DNA of 64,000 bases from Corallococcus sp. NCRR (GTDB taxonomy: Bacteria; Myxococcota; Myxococcia; Myxococcales; Myxococcaceae): positions 6,944,001 through 7,008,000 of the forward strand of contig NZ_CP114039.1 of assembly GCF_026965535.1 (NCBI RefSeq), written 5' to 3'. Positions 46,534-57,000 of the stretch are shown here, one piece after another. The notes under the pieces were generated by a model. It made no database searches and was not told the DNA's origin. It saw only the letters and a list, made by a program, of their open reading frames with translations. Each line of letters opens with the position of its first letter. Position 1 is the first letter of the stretch. The position numbers and the translations under genes were made by a program.

Positions 46534-47781
46534 GTGGCGCTCGCGATCTTCCTGTTCACGTACATCTTCATCGCCGGGGCGAGGCTGCCCTTCATCAAGC
46601 TGGACCGTCCCGGAGGCGCGCTGCTGGGCGCCACGCTGATGGTCGTCGCCGGGGTCGTCACGCCCGCGGAGGTCTTCGGCCACAGCGCGGACCGGGGCCA
46701 GCAGGCCATCGACATGGACACGCTCGTCCTGCTGCTGGGGATGATGCTGCTGGCCGTGTACCTGGCGCAGGCGAACTTCTTCCGCGCCGCCGGGGCCAAG
46801 GCCCTCAAGGTCGCGCACACGCCGCGGCTGCTCCTGGTGGCCGTGACGTTCGTGAGCGCGTTCCTGTCCGCGTTCCTCGTCAACGACACCGTGTGTCTGT
46901 TCCTCACGCCGCTGGTGCTGGTGGTGGTGGCGGACGCGCGCCTGCCGCCCGCGCCGTACCTGCTGGCGGTGTGCATGGGCAGCAACAGCGGCTCCGTGGC
47001 CACCTTCACCGGCAACCCGCAGAACATGCTGATTCAAGGCGCGTCCGGCCTGGGCTACGCGCGGTTCGCCGCGTACATGGCGCTGCCCGCGGTGCTCTCC
47101 ACCGCCGTCGTCGCCGTGGCGCTGCTCTACATGTTCCGCAAGGCGCTGCCGACCGCGCGCTTCGACACGCACCCGCCCCCGCTGGAGGTGGACCGCCGGC
47201 TGCTCGCGCTGGGGCTGGGAGGCCTGCTGGGCGTGGTGGTGGCGTTCTTCGCCGGGCTGCCCATGAGCTGGAGCGCGCTCGCGGGCGGCGTGCTGGTGAT
47301 GTCCCTGTCCGGGCACGAGCCGCGCGAGGCCCTGGAGCGCGTGGACTGGGTGCTGCTGCTCTTCTTCGCCAGCCTCTTCGTCGTCGTGCACGGGGTGAAC
47401 AAGGCGGGCTGGGCGGAGGAGATCCGCCATCTGTTCGCCCCGCTGATGGCCGGGCCGCCCTGGCGCGAGACGCTGGGCTTCGCGTTCCTGACGCTCGTGG
47501 CGTCCAACCTCTTCAGCAACGTGCCCTTCGTGATGCTCGCGCGCGCGTGGGTGCCGGCCATGCAGGAGCCGGAGCTGGCGTGGCACGTGCTCGCGCTGGG
47601 CTCCACGCTCGCGGGCAACCTCACGCTGGTGGGCAGCGTGGCCAACCTCATCGTCTTCGAGGCCGCGCGCGGCAAGGTCCGCATGGGCTTCGTGGACTAC
47701 CTGCGCGTGGGGGTGCCCGTGACGCTGATCAGCTTCGCGGTGGGGCTGGGCGTGCTGCTGGCCGAGCACGCCCTCTTCTAG
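46534..47781 (+). CDS. Anion/Na+ symporter-like transporter (ArsB/NhaD-DASS superfamily)
   Basis: 415 residues from a GTG at 46534. About 10-11 hydrophobic helices are visible. Two repeat halves each have the signature loops of the ion transporter superfamily: FLSAFLVNDTVCLFLTPLVL and SNSGSVATFTGNPQNMLI in the first, FSNVPFVMLARAWV and AGNLTLVGSVANLIVFEAA in the second. Such proteins move arsenite, citrate, dicarboxylates or Na+/H+; the substrate cannot be told. The stop overlaps the convergent lipoprotein gene by 4 bases. Confidence 0.87.
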   Translation: MALAIFLFTYIFIAGARLPFIKLDRPGGALLGATLMVVAGVVTPAEVFGHSADRGQQAIDMDTLVLLLGMMLLAVYLAQANFFRAAGAKALKVAHTPRLLLVAVTFVSAFLSAFLVNDTVCLFLTPLVLVVVADARLPPAPYLLAVCMGSNSGSVATFTGNPQNMLIQGASGLGYARFAAYMALPAVLSTAVVAVALLYMFRKALPTARFDTHPPPLEVDRRLLALGLGGLLGVVVAFFAGLPMSWSALAGGVLVMSLSGHEPREALERVDWVLLLFFASLFVVVHGVNKAGWAEEIRHLFAPLMAGPPWRETLGFAFLTLVASNLFSNVPFVMLARAWVPAMQEPELAWHVLALGSTLAGNLTLVGSVANLIVFEAARGKVRMGFVDYLRVGVPVTLISFAVGLGVLLAEHALF

Positions 47782-48611
47782 GCGTCCGGATCCGGCAGCT
47801 CGCCCGGCGGAAGCTGCTGCTCGGGCGGCGTGGGCGCGGGAGCCGGCGACGGGGTGACGGCGGAGGGCACGGTGTCCGGCGCGGTGCTGCCCGAGGGGGC
47901 CGCGCCCTTGCGGTTCTTGGGCGTCAGGTCCTTCACGAACATGTCCGCCACCTTGTCCAGCAGGTCCGTCATGGCCAGGCGGAACAGCTCCGGCTCCTTG
48001 CCGACCTTGAACGGATCCAGGTGCTGCGCGCCCTGCTCCACCGCGTCCAGGTCGAACGGCCGGCGCCACAGCTCCGAGCGCCCGTCCAGCCGGAACATGC
48101 GCCCGTACCCCTTGAGGTAGGCCCCGGCGTGCCCGTCATCGCTGCGCATGCCGTAGTCCTGGATGACGAACTCCACGATGGTGTCCGCGCCCAGCGGGGC
48201 CATCAAGTCGTAGTCCGGGGCGTTGGCGGGGACCTCCTCCACCAGGAAGCTCTCCAGCGCGGAGGCCACCCGGGCGGGGTCCACCGCGTCCGTCCAGGGC
48301 GCCTCTTCCGGCAGGCGCGACAGGGTGGTGACGCGCAGGCGCTCGGAGAGCTCGAAGCGCGTCACGGCCTGCTGGAGCTTCACGGTGAGCCGGCGATCCG
48401 CCTCCTTGGGCTCCAGCTTCTTGAGCTTGTCGGAGTACGCGCTGTCCTCCTGGAACACCTTGCTCTTGGGCCCCGCGCCATCCTCGATGCGGGAGATGAA
48501 GGCGGGCCGCTGGACCCGGTCCAGGTCCGCGCCGGACAGGCGCTGGGAGGCACACCCGGCGGTGAAGGCGACGAGGACTGCGGCGAATAGGACGCTTCGG
48601 CTTCGCACCAT
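47778..48611 (-). CDS. Lipoprotein of unknown function
   Basis: 277 residues from the ATG at 48611. The signal peptide ends FTAGC (Cys 20). The mature domain (about 30-235) has alpha/beta character: KKLEPKEADRRLTVKLQQAV, an ADTIVEFVIQDYGM strand, and helices near KEPELFRLAMTDLLDKVADMFVKDL. A Pro/Ala-rich tail of about 35 residues follows. The layout is reminiscent of periplasmic proteins that feed envelope assembly, but no family is recognised. Confidence 0.72.
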   Translation of the reverse strand: MVRSRSVLFAAVLVAFTAGCASQRLSGADLDRVQRPAFISRIEDGAGPKSKVFQEDSAYSDKLKKLEPKEADRRLTVKLQQAVTRFELSERLRVTTLSRLPEEAPWTDAVDPARVASALESFLVEEVPANAPDYDLMAPLGADTIVEFVIQDYGMRSDDGHAGAYLKGYGRMFRLDGRSELWRRPFDLDAVEQGAQHLDPFKVGKEPELFRLAMTDLLDKVADMFVKDLTPKNRKGAAPSGSTAPDTVPSAVTPSPAPAPTPPEQQLPPGELPDPDA

Positions 48612-48702
48612 GGGGGGAAGGCTATCCCATCCCCGCCCCCCTGGCCTGTTTGTGACCCACCGAAGGCCTGGGGAGTGTCCGGCGCTGATATGCTGCCCGG
48701 CC

Positions 48703-49461
48703 GTGACTCCTCCCCCTTCTGTTCCCCCCGGCCCGGGCCCCAACCGCAAGCGGCGGCTGGGCGAGATCCTCATGGACGCCGGTCTGCTCACCGAAACCCA
48801 GCTGCGGACGGCGCTCGCCGAGCAGCGCAAGTGGGGCGGCCGGCTGGGCCTCACCCTGGTGCAGATGGGCGTCGTGGACGAGAGCTCCATGGTGCACGCC
48901 CTGTCCCGGCAGCTGGCCATCCCCACCGTGGACCTGGACACGCACGTCCCCGTACCGAACGCCCTCCAGGCGCTGCGCGTGGACATCGCCGAGCGCTACA
49001 CCGTCTTCCCCATCGCCTACGACGCCGCCACCAAGACGCTCACCGTGGCCACTTCGGATCCGACCAACGTGGAGTCGCTCCAGGAGCTGGCCTTCCACTC
49101 CGGCCAGAAGCTCCAGGTCGTGGTGGCGACGGCGTCCTCCATCGAGCGCGCCATCCGGCACCACTACCACGGCGAAATCACCTCCACGGCCGCCACGCCG
49201 CTCTCCTTCGGCATGGACGAGGCCACCTTCGAGCTGGCCCCGCCGCAGCAGGCGGAGGCCCCCGCGCCGCCGCGCCCCCCCACGCCGCCGCCGGTGGTGC
49301 GCGACGTGGAGCTGGCGTCGAAGGTGGAGGCGCTCACGCAGCAGGTGGCGGACCTGGAGCGCATGGTGGCGCAGCAGGCGCGCGTGATGCGCGCGATGAT
49401 GGACGCGCTGGAGGCCCGGGGCGCGTTGACCCGCGAGGAGGTCCAGGCGAAGGCCCGGTGA
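48703..49461 (+). CDS. GspE/MshE N-terminal domain protein with coiled-coil tail
   Basis: 252 residues from a GTG at 48703. Residues about 15-160 form a GspE N-terminal (MshEN-like) domain: RLGEILMDAGLLTETQLRTAL, GLTLVQMGVVDESSMVHALS, and ERYTVFPIAYDAATKTLTVATSDPTN. These match the c-di-GMP-binding or adaptor domain of type II secretion/pilus ATPases. There is no ATPase domain. A Pro-rich linker leads to a C-terminal coiled coil (about 205-250). It ends 7 bases before a VgrG-like gene on the same strand, so it probably belongs to the T6SS-linked operon. Confidence 0.82.
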   Translation: MTPPPSVPPGPGPNRKRRLGEILMDAGLLTETQLRTALAEQRKWGGRLGLTLVQMGVVDESSMVHALSRQLAIPTVDLDTHVPVPNALQALRVDIAERYTVFPIAYDAATKTLTVATSDPTNVESLQELAFHSGQKLQVVVATASSIERAIRHHYHGEITSTAATPLSFGMDEATFELAPPQQAEAPAPPRPPTPPPVVRDVELASKVEALTQQVADLERMVAQQARVMRAMMDALEARGALTREEVQAKAR

Positions 49462-49468
49462 ACACGGC

Positions 49469-51394
49469 ATGGCGCTCCCCTTCTCCGAAAAGCTGAAGCT
49501 GGAGCTGACCGTCACCGCGGGCGAGCAGGCGTTCGCCATCCCGGGCGGCCAGGTGCGGGACTTCTCCCTGCGGATGACGCCCACCGGCTTCCGCTGCGAG
49601 CTGACGTTCTGGACCGCGCTGGAGAAGGCGGACGCGGCGCTGTTCACCGCGTTCAGCAAGCCGGACCTGGTGCGGGTGCGGCTGGCGCTGTCCGGCGTCT
49701 TCGACCCTCCGTCCACGCCGCTGGTGGTGCAGGGCATCGTCACGGAGAAGCGCGTCGCAGGCACCGCGCACGGCAACAAGGACAGCGTGGCGGTGGCCTT
49801 CCGCCAGTACACCGTCACCTTCGAGGACCCCGCGCGCGTGCTCTGGAAGCAGCACCGCCCGGTGGAGCTGCACACGGCGAAGAAGCTGTCGGAGCTGCTG
49901 GACGCGCACAAGCCCGGCGGCCTGCTGCTCACGTACGACTGGGACGCGCTGGAGGAGAAGCACGCGATGGTGTGCCTGGGCATCGGCGACGACCACGCGG
50001 CCGCGAGCTTCTACGACTTCGTCCTCTGGTTCGTGGACACGCGCGGCGGCGTGCTCACCTACGACAGCCCCAAGGACACGTACACCTTCTCCGCGAAGAA
50101 GCCGGCCACGGGCACCGTCACCGGCCTCAGCGGCAAGCACGTGTCGCGCGTGGACGTGGAGCTGCCGCCCGTCATCCGTCACAGCACGCGGGTGCTCAAC
50201 GGCTTCGGGGCCGGGGCGACCACGGTGGCGCTGGAGCAGTCCCAGGCGGTGGCGGGCATCCAGCACGACATGCTGGTGCGCACGCCCATCGCGGCGGAGG
50301 CGGAGCAGCGCCAGTCGCTGGAGAAGGGCCGCCTGCGCGTGCGCAAGCGGCGGCTGCGGCTGTCGTTCCTGGACATGCCGCCCATCGCGCTGCACCCGGG
50401 GGCGTTGATCAAACTGGACGGAGGCCGCTGGAGCCCGGACCTCACGGGCCTGGGAGAGGACCATCGCGTCGCGGAGCTGGCCTTCGACGGCGTGGGGCTC
50501 CAGGCCGGTCCGCACGACGGGCAGCAGGAGACGATGCAGGGCTACACGGTCTCCCTGTCCGTGCTGCTGGAGCAGAAGTCGGATCCGGTGCCGGAGCTGC
50601 CCGCGTACCGGCCGCCCCGCTACCCCATCTACGTCGAGGGCAAGATGCACAGCCCCGGCGGCGAGGCCACGGACCGCATCTATCTCCAGGTGGATGATCA
50701 GAAGACGTCCGTGACGAACTACCGGGTGGCGATCCCCCTGTGGAACAAGACGGTGAGCGTGCCAGCGGAGCCCGGTGAGTTCCCGGGGACGTTCTACTTC
50801 CCGCCGTACAAGAACGAGCGGGTGCTGGTGGCGTTGCACTTCGACCACGCGGCGCTGCACCGCTTCCTGGACTGGGGCGAGGGCGTGCGCATGCCCCAGG
50901 ACAGCCAGGGCGATCAGCTCCTCTTCGGCAAGAACGGCACGAACCAGACCGCGCTCACGCACGACTTCCAGGACAACAAGCCGGTGTGGAACCTGGGGCG
51001 GGTGAACTCCAACGACACGGAGGTCATCCGCCTGTCGGAAGGGCACCTCCTCATCCAGACGAAGGAGAACCCCGGCGCCGCCGCCACCACGCCCACGTAC
51101 GACGTGACGCCGCAGGTGGAGACGGCGAAGGGCGACCTCACCGCGGGCGTGGAAGGCGCGGTGAGCGACGCGACGGCGGCGTACAAGGAGTCCTCGGCGG
51201 CGGTGAACTCGAAGCTGAACGCGGCCACGGAGGAGACGGGCGCGGCCCTCGCCGCCGCGGAGGCCCAGGTGAAGGGCAAGGCCGCCGAATCCCGCGCCCA
51301 ACTCACCGGCGCGCTCAACGGCGTGGATGGCCAGACGGGCGCGCTCTCCGGCGCCGCCGCTGAAGCCAAGGCCGCGCTCGCGGGGCTGAAATGA
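49469..51394 (+). CDS. VgrG-like spike protein with helical C-terminal tail
   Basis: 641 residues. The N-terminal part (about 1-380) matches the gp27-like body and the following segment (about 385-530, YPIYVEGKMHSPGGEATDRIYLQVDDQ ... GEFPGTFYFPPYKNERVLVALHF) the OB-fold of VgrG. It is a clear paralogue of the VgrG-like protein at 61149-62822: SFYDFVLWFVDTRGGVLTYD, DFQDNKPVWNL. Instead of a beta-helix needle, it ends in about 110 residues of Ala/Glu/Lys-rich helix. The next gene overlaps by 4 bases. Likely a T6SS spike variant; the helical tail is atypical. Confidence 0.8.
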   Translation: MALPFSEKLKLELTVTAGEQAFAIPGGQVRDFSLRMTPTGFRCELTFWTALEKADAALFTAFSKPDLVRVRLALSGVFDPPSTPLVVQGIVTEKRVAGTAHGNKDSVAVAFRQYTVTFEDPARVLWKQHRPVELHTAKKLSELLDAHKPGGLLLTYDWDALEEKHAMVCLGIGDDHAAASFYDFVLWFVDTRGGVLTYDSPKDTYTFSAKKPATGTVTGLSGKHVSRVDVELPPVIRHSTRVLNGFGAGATTVALEQSQAVAGIQHDMLVRTPIAAEAEQRQSLEKGRLRVRKRRLRLSFLDMPPIALHPGALIKLDGGRWSPDLTGLGEDHRVAELAFDGVGLQAGPHDGQQETMQGYTVSLSVLLEQKSDPVPELPAYRPPRYPIYVEGKMHSPGGEATDRIYLQVDDQKTSVTNYRVAIPLWNKTVSVPAEPGEFPGTFYFPPYKNERVLVALHFDHAALHRFLDWGEGVRMPQDSQGDQLLFGKNGTNQTALTHDFQDNKPVWNLGRVNSNDTEVIRLSEGHLLIQTKENPGAAATTPTYDVTPQVETAKGDLTAGVEGAVSDATAAYKESSAAVNSKLNAATEETGAALAAAEAQVKGKAAESRAQLTGALNGVDGQTGALSGAAAEAKAALAGLK

Positions 51395-53514
51395 ACGACC
51401 TGCGCGCCACCGTGGCGAAGCACAAGGCAACCGTGGAGGGCTTCGGCTCCGGCATCACGCCGCGCCTCGCCACCGCGAAGGGCGAGGTGGAGACCCTGGC
51501 CCAGGGCGTCGTGGAACAGGTCGTCGCGCTGCGCCCCTCCATCAGCGCGTCGCTGGGGGCGTTGCTCACGCAGGCGAACGCGGCGAACGTGACGCTGGCG
51601 GACCCCTCCCCCCGCTTCGACGCGCTGGCCTCGGAGGTGGAGGGTCACCAGCAGGCGCTGACCGCCTCCAGCACCACGGCGCGCACGAACGCGGAGTCGC
51701 TGGGTCAGGAGGCGAAGGCGAAGAGCCAGGGGCTGGAGGCCCAGGCGAAGTCGTCCGCGGAGGCGTCGCAGGGCCAGCTCACCGCGCTCCAGCAGCAGGT
51801 GGCCCAGCAGTGCGACGCGGACAAGAAGTCCTTCGACGCGAAGCTCGCGAAGCGCAAGGGGTCCAAGGAGGAGACGGAGGCCCGCCGCGCGCAGGGCCAT
51901 GCGCTGATCGAGCAGACCCGCTCGCAGCTCACGCAGGACCTCACGGGCGTGGGGTCCACCATCGCGGCGGCGCTGGCGGCGGTGCTGGTGCGGCTGACCA
52001 CCTCGCGCGACGCGGCGACGGGCCGGAGCACCCAGCTCACCTCCACGCTGGATGGGGCGGTGAAGAACCCCGTGAGCGCGCTGAAGACGCTGCACCAGGA
52101 GATCCTGGGCGCGGGCGCAACGGCAAAGGACACCCACCATCAGCAGCAGTCCGCGCTAGAGGGCCAGCGCAAGACGCTGGTGGATCAGCTGATGGCCGCT
52201 GCGGCTGCGTCGGCCGCCATCGTGGATCCGCTGGACACCCAGGTCGCCCCGTCGCTAACCGCGGGCAAGACGCAGGCGGACGGGGCGCTGGACACGCTGG
52301 GCAAGACCATCGCCGGCCAGGTGGCCAGCGTCACCGCGCAGCTCACGGCGGTGGAGCAGCTCATCGACCAGGTGCAGAAGCAGGTGGAGACGGCCATCAC
52401 CACGGTGAGCGGCACCATCGACGGAGTGGTCCAGGGCGCGCTCACGGCGGTGGAGACCGTCAAGGCGCCGCTGAAGGCCACGCTGGAGGCGGCCTTCACC
52501 ACGCTGGACACCCTGGTCGCGACCATCAGCGCCCTCAAGCAGCAGGTGATGGCGCTGTTCGAGTCGCTGCCGCAATTGCTGGAGCAGCTCCAGACCCTGT
52601 TCCAGCAGATCGTCGGCTCGTTGGAGTCGCTGCTGGAGCGGGCCATGGGCCTGTTGGACGCCATCCCGGCCGCGGACCTGCCCAAGCCGCTGGTGAGCCC
52701 CGCGGTGCAGGGCATCAGCCAGGTGGTGGGGCAGATCACCACGCAGCTGGGCACCCTGTCGTCTCAAGTCGGCACGCAGCTCCAGGCGGTGCAGAGCACC
52801 ATCATCTCGCAGGTGGAGACGGTGCAGACGCAGGCGCAGACGCAGATCGACACGGCCACCACGCAGGCCGTGACGCAGATGGGCACGCTCACCCAGTCCG
52901 TCCTCCAGGGCATCGAGCAGGCCACCGCGCAGGTGGGCCAGATCGTCGCCGCGGCCGTCACGCAGATCGGCACCGTGAAGGACCAGGGCGTGCAGCAAAT
53001 TGAGGCCATGAAGCAGCAGGTCGCCGCCCGGGTGACGCCGCTGGACACGCAGGTGCCCCAGCGCCTGGAGGCCCTGGACGCGCAGGTGGGCTCTGGCATC
53101 GACGCGGCGGTGCAGGCCATGCAGACCGCGCGCGACTCGGCGGAGGGCCAGGTGACGTCCGCGAAGGGCAGGCTGGATTCGCACCTGGGCACCACCCAGT
53201 CGTCCGTGACGGCCGGTCTGACGTCACTGGAGACGGCCCGCGCCAGCGCGGAGACGTCGCTCGCGTCCCAGGCGGATCAGGCGCTCGCGGCCTTTGAGCA
53301 GCGCGCGGAGGGCCTGAAGTCGGGCGCCCAGACGCAGGTGGACTCCGTCTCCACGCAGGCCACGGGGCAGAAGCCGCAGCTCCTCTCCCCTCTCGACGCG
53401 ATTGGCACCCAGCTCCAGGGAGGCGCCTTCGCGAAGCCGGTGACGGCGGCGAACGGCCGGGTGACGTCCGCGCTCAACGCGCTGGGGCCGAAGCTGGACG
53501 CGCTCGCGTCCTGA
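51391..53514 (+). CDS. Long coiled-coil protein coupled to the VgrG-like gene
   Basis: 707 residues, almost wholly amphipathic helix rich in Ala, Gln, Thr and Val with no Cys-rich or catalytic motif. Short heptad-like units recur: VETVQTQAQTQIDTATTQAV, GIEQATAQVGQIVAAAVTQIG, LLEQLQTLFQQIVGSLESLL. The middle stretch (about 340-480) is more hydrophobic. It resembles apolipoprotein or tape-measure/tail-fibre-like repeats. Translation is coupled to the VgrG-like gene (ATGA overlap). Candidate roles are a spike partner, a structural fibre or a T6SS-delivered pore or scaffold; none can be proved from sequence. Confidence 0.7.
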   Translation: MNDLRATVAKHKATVEGFGSGITPRLATAKGEVETLAQGVVEQVVALRPSISASLGALLTQANAANVTLADPSPRFDALASEVEGHQQALTASSTTARTNAESLGQEAKAKSQGLEAQAKSSAEASQGQLTALQQQVAQQCDADKKSFDAKLAKRKGSKEETEARRAQGHALIEQTRSQLTQDLTGVGSTIAAALAAVLVRLTTSRDAATGRSTQLTSTLDGAVKNPVSALKTLHQEILGAGATAKDTHHQQQSALEGQRKTLVDQLMAAAAASAAIVDPLDTQVAPSLTAGKTQADGALDTLGKTIAGQVASVTAQLTAVEQLIDQVQKQVETAITTVSGTIDGVVQGALTAVETVKAPLKATLEAAFTTLDTLVATISALKQQVMALFESLPQLLEQLQTLFQQIVGSLESLLERAMGLLDAIPAADLPKPLVSPAVQGISQVVGQITTQLGTLSSQVGTQLQAVQSTIISQVETVQTQAQTQIDTATTQAVTQMGTLTQSVLQGIEQATAQVGQIVAAAVTQIGTVKDQGVQQIEAMKQQVAARVTPLDTQVPQRLEALDAQVGSGIDAAVQAMQTARDSAEGQVTSAKGRLDSHLGTTQSSVTAGLTSLETARASAETSLASQADQALAAFEQRAEGLKSGAQTQVDSVSTQATGQKPQLLSPLDAIGTQLQGGAFAKPVTAANGRVTSALNALGPKLDALAS

Positions 53515-53524
53515 GCCGCCGCTC

Positions 53525-54037
53525 CTACAGGGGCGAGGCCAGGGACATCTTGGGCTCGGGCGCCTTGGGGGCATCCGGGGCCTTGGGCGCTTCGGGCGCG
53601 GCCGGCGTGGACTCCTGGGCCGGCACGCCCTTGGGCAGGTCCGTGCGGATGCGGCTCTCCTGCAGCTCGATGTCCACCGTCTTGGGCACCGGCACGTCCA
53701 GCAGCGCCTGCCACGCGCCGTTGGGCGTGGTGAAGAGGAAGCTCACCGCCACCGCCTGCTCCGGCGGCAGGGGGATCTTCACCTGCTTCGTGCGGCTCGG
53801 GTAGATGACCACCGTCTGGAGCACGGACTCGTCCGGGCTGATGACCTTGGCCGCGACGTCCGCGTAGCCCTCCGTCATCGACGTCTTCGACACCGTGCGG
53901 ATGAGCATGTACAGCGGCCGGCCCTGGTTGGTGCCCGCCGGGGCCTTGACGTTCACCGTCAGGCTGGGCGCCGCGCAGCTGCCCGCCACCACCGCCGTCA
54001 CCAGCCCCGCCGCCAGCCTCACGCTCCTGCCCTTCAT
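53525..54037 (-). CDS. tssJ: T6SS outer-membrane lipoprotein TssJ
   Basis: 170 residues from the ATG at 54037. The signal peptide ends VVAGSC (Cys about 21). The mature domain is a beta-sandwich (LTVNVKAPAGTNQGRPLYMLIRTVS, VQIPLPPEQ-like KQVKIPLPPEQAVAVSFLF) of TssJ type, followed by a Pro/Ala-rich tail. TssJ anchors the TssM channel to the outer membrane. Its start overlaps the tssM stop by 4 bases, as is usual for these partners. Confidence 0.82.
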   Translation of the reverse strand: MKGRSVRLAAGLVTAVVAGSCAAPSLTVNVKAPAGTNQGRPLYMLIRTVSKTSMTEGYADVAAKVISPDESVLQTVVIYPSRTKQVKIPLPPEQAVAVSFLFTTPNGAWQALLDVPVPKTVDIELQESRIRTDLPKGVPAQESTPAAPEAPKAPDAPKAPEPKMSLASPL

Positions 54038-57000
54038 GGCACCACCCCACGGAATGGCGCCCAAGGCTCGCCGCGCAACCCGAAGCTGATCTCCAGGACC
54101 TTCTCGTTCGCCGCCAGCCCGCGGCCCGGCAGCACCCACACCACGTTGGACTGATCCGTCAGCGTCGCGGACTCCAGCAGGCGGAAGCAGTTCCACGACG
54201 ACTCCGACATCTCCATGGAGCGGTAGCGCTTCCCATCCCGCTGAGGCGAGCGCAGCTCCACGCCGATGGACGACGGCTGCGGGCTCCACCAGCTCAAGGG
54301 GAACTCACCCCACGCCGGCCGCTGGTTGAAGCCGAACGACGCCGCCCCGCCGCACTTCAGGTACGACAGCGTGACGAAGCTGTCCGGCGTGGGCGCGGTC
54401 GGCAGCGGCAGCGGGCGCACCTGCATGGGGATGGGACGGGGCTTGCCCTCGTCGTCCCACAACATCTTCGACAGGCGGCCCAGCTGGCCCAGCGCGCCGA
54501 GCATGCGCGGCGGCAGGAGCAGCCGGGACTTCAGCGGATAGCGCAGCGTCCAGTCCGTCCCGCGCTCCTCCACGATGGGCGCCAGCACCTGCGTGACGAA
54601 GCCCCAGAAGGCCCCGTCCTTGCGGCGCAGCACCTCCAGCTCCACCGGGTCCACTTCCTGCGAAGCGCTGGGGTTGAACGGATAGCGCTTCACCAGCGGG
54701 TCCAGCGTGCGGCGGGCCTGGTAGGTCCACTGCTCCGCGATGACGCGCTCCAGCTCCGCGCGGCCCCGGTTGCGCACGATGATGAAGGGCTGGCGGAAGG
54801 GCTGCCGGAACTCGCCCACCAGGCCGTGCTGATCCAGCCACGCGTCCACCCGGCGCAGGTACGAGTCCTCCTCCTCCAGCAGCATGCCCAGCGCCACGCG
54901 CCCCACCGGCGACAGCATCTCCGCCAGCTGCGAGCCCGCCGAGGACGCCGTCGCGCCCGCGGCCCCGGGCGCCGCCGGAGTGGCGGGCGCGGCGGGCTTC
55001 GCGGCCGCGGGCTTCATCCCGGACAGCTCCTGCTGAAGCTGCGACACCAGCGTGGTGTAGGCCGCCAGCTCCACGAGCACGCCGCTCTTGTCCGGCGTCA
55101 TCAGCTGCACCACCGGCTTGAAGGGCGCTACCGCGTCGCGCATGGGCGCGTAGTACTCGCTCTCCAGCGGGCCCACGCCAGCGCGGGTGGCCACGTCGCG
55201 CAGCATCGCCTCCAGCGGCGAGGACGGCTGCAGCAGCACGGACAGGTCGCTGGCCAGCGAGCCTCGCGGCGTGGTGCGGAAGCGGTAGCCCCGGTATGTC
55301 GCGTAGAGGTCCTGACCGTAGCGCTTCGCGAAGGTCTGCACCTTGCCCTGCACGAAGGTGGCGCGCTCCACGGCCTCCTCGCGCGACAGGCTGGACTTGG
55401 CGAGCCGCTCCGTGAACTCGTCCACCAGCGGGCTCAGCTGCGCCTCGAAGGCGGCCTTGCCCAGCACCTTGCCCACCACCGGGGCCGTCCCGCTGGCGAA
55501 CTCCGTTTCGTCGTCCCCCACCCCTTCGGTGGCGACCTCCGACGTCGTCTCCCCCGTGCGCGGGTTGAGCGAGTTGCTGTCGAACGGCGTGCGGCCCGTC
55601 TCCTTCAGCGAGCGCAGCACCTTGTCCAGCAGCTGCCGCGACACGTCCATGGGACGGAACTCGAAGTCGCGCCGGAGGACCTCCACCTGGTAGCGCGCGT
55701 CACCGTCGCTGGGGGCGAAGAGGCCGTCCGCGCGGGTGAGCAGCTCCGCGGGCGTCATGCGGGCGGCGGCGCGCAGGGCGGCGTCGGTTTCGTCCTCCAT
55801 GCGCAGGATGGCCTCCAGCGTCTGGCGGTTCTGGCGCATCCAGTCCAGCGAGTCCAGCAGGCTGCCCACGCCCTTGAGCTGGCTTGCGTCCGGCTCCGCG
55901 TCCGACGCGTTGATGAGGTCCATCACCCTGCGGGCGGAGCTGTACGGCGCGCTCTCCGCCAGCGTGGCGCGCAGGCGCGCCCGGTCGTCCGCCAGCGCGC
56001 GCCAGCGGGCCAGGTCCAGCTCCTTCGCGGCCAGCGTGTCCTGGAGCTGCGTGAAGTGCTCGCGCCACGGGCCCAACAGCCCGTCCAGGGTGAGCCAGGA
56101 GTACGGCCAGCGCGTCCAGGGGACGTTCTCGTCGAAGGGCTTGTCGCTGGCGATGACGTAGTTGGCGACCATCGGCTCCGCCAGGCCCATCGCGTTCAGC
56201 CAGTTTGGCGCCTGGTCATCTCCCGCCAGGCTCAACCCGAAGGCCTCCGCCGTCCATCCCAGCTGCTTCTTGTGCGTGCCGTGCACGCTGCGCAGCACGA
56301 ACTGGCCCAGGTCCTCGTTGCGCGAGGAGTAGAGCACTCCCAGCGTGTAGAGCACCTCCTCCGGCCGGCACAGCGTCTCCATGTGGCAGCCGTCATCCAC
56401 CGGGGCCGCCGGGGCGACCAGCGGCAGGGCGCGGGTGCCGCGGCCGGTGAACACGGGCGCGGGCTGGCAGCCGGGAATCTGGCTCGCGCAGCGCCGGCAC
56501 TGGTCCTGGCACTTCTCCAGCATCGGCTTCAGGTAGGACAACCGGATGCTGCGCGCGAGCCGCGAGCGCAGCTCCGCCCACTCGTCCGTGAAGCTGTGGG
56601 TCAGGGGCGGCCAGTAGCGCGTGGCGCCCCAGAGGTCCTCCATGGCCCGCACCGCGTCGTTCGTCTGGGACTCCACCACGGAGCCGGACACGCTCTGGTT
56701 GCGCTCCTCCAGCCGCTGCACCGTCACCTGGAACGCGTCCAGCTTGTCCTGCGCGCGCAACAGCAGCCGGTAGAAGTGCGCGTACGCCAGCAGCACCGGC
56801 AGGCACCCCACCGCGAGGATGGCCGCGCACCGGCGCAGGTGCGTCCAGCGGTAGTCCCGGACGAGCAGCTCCGCGGGTTGATCCGCCTGCACCGCCAGCG
56901 CGCCCGTGGGCTGGGCGTCCGTGCCGCCCGAGGACAGGTACACGCGCCGGAGTTTCAGCGGGTACGCCAGCGAGCCGCCCTCCAGCAGCGTGGACACGAA

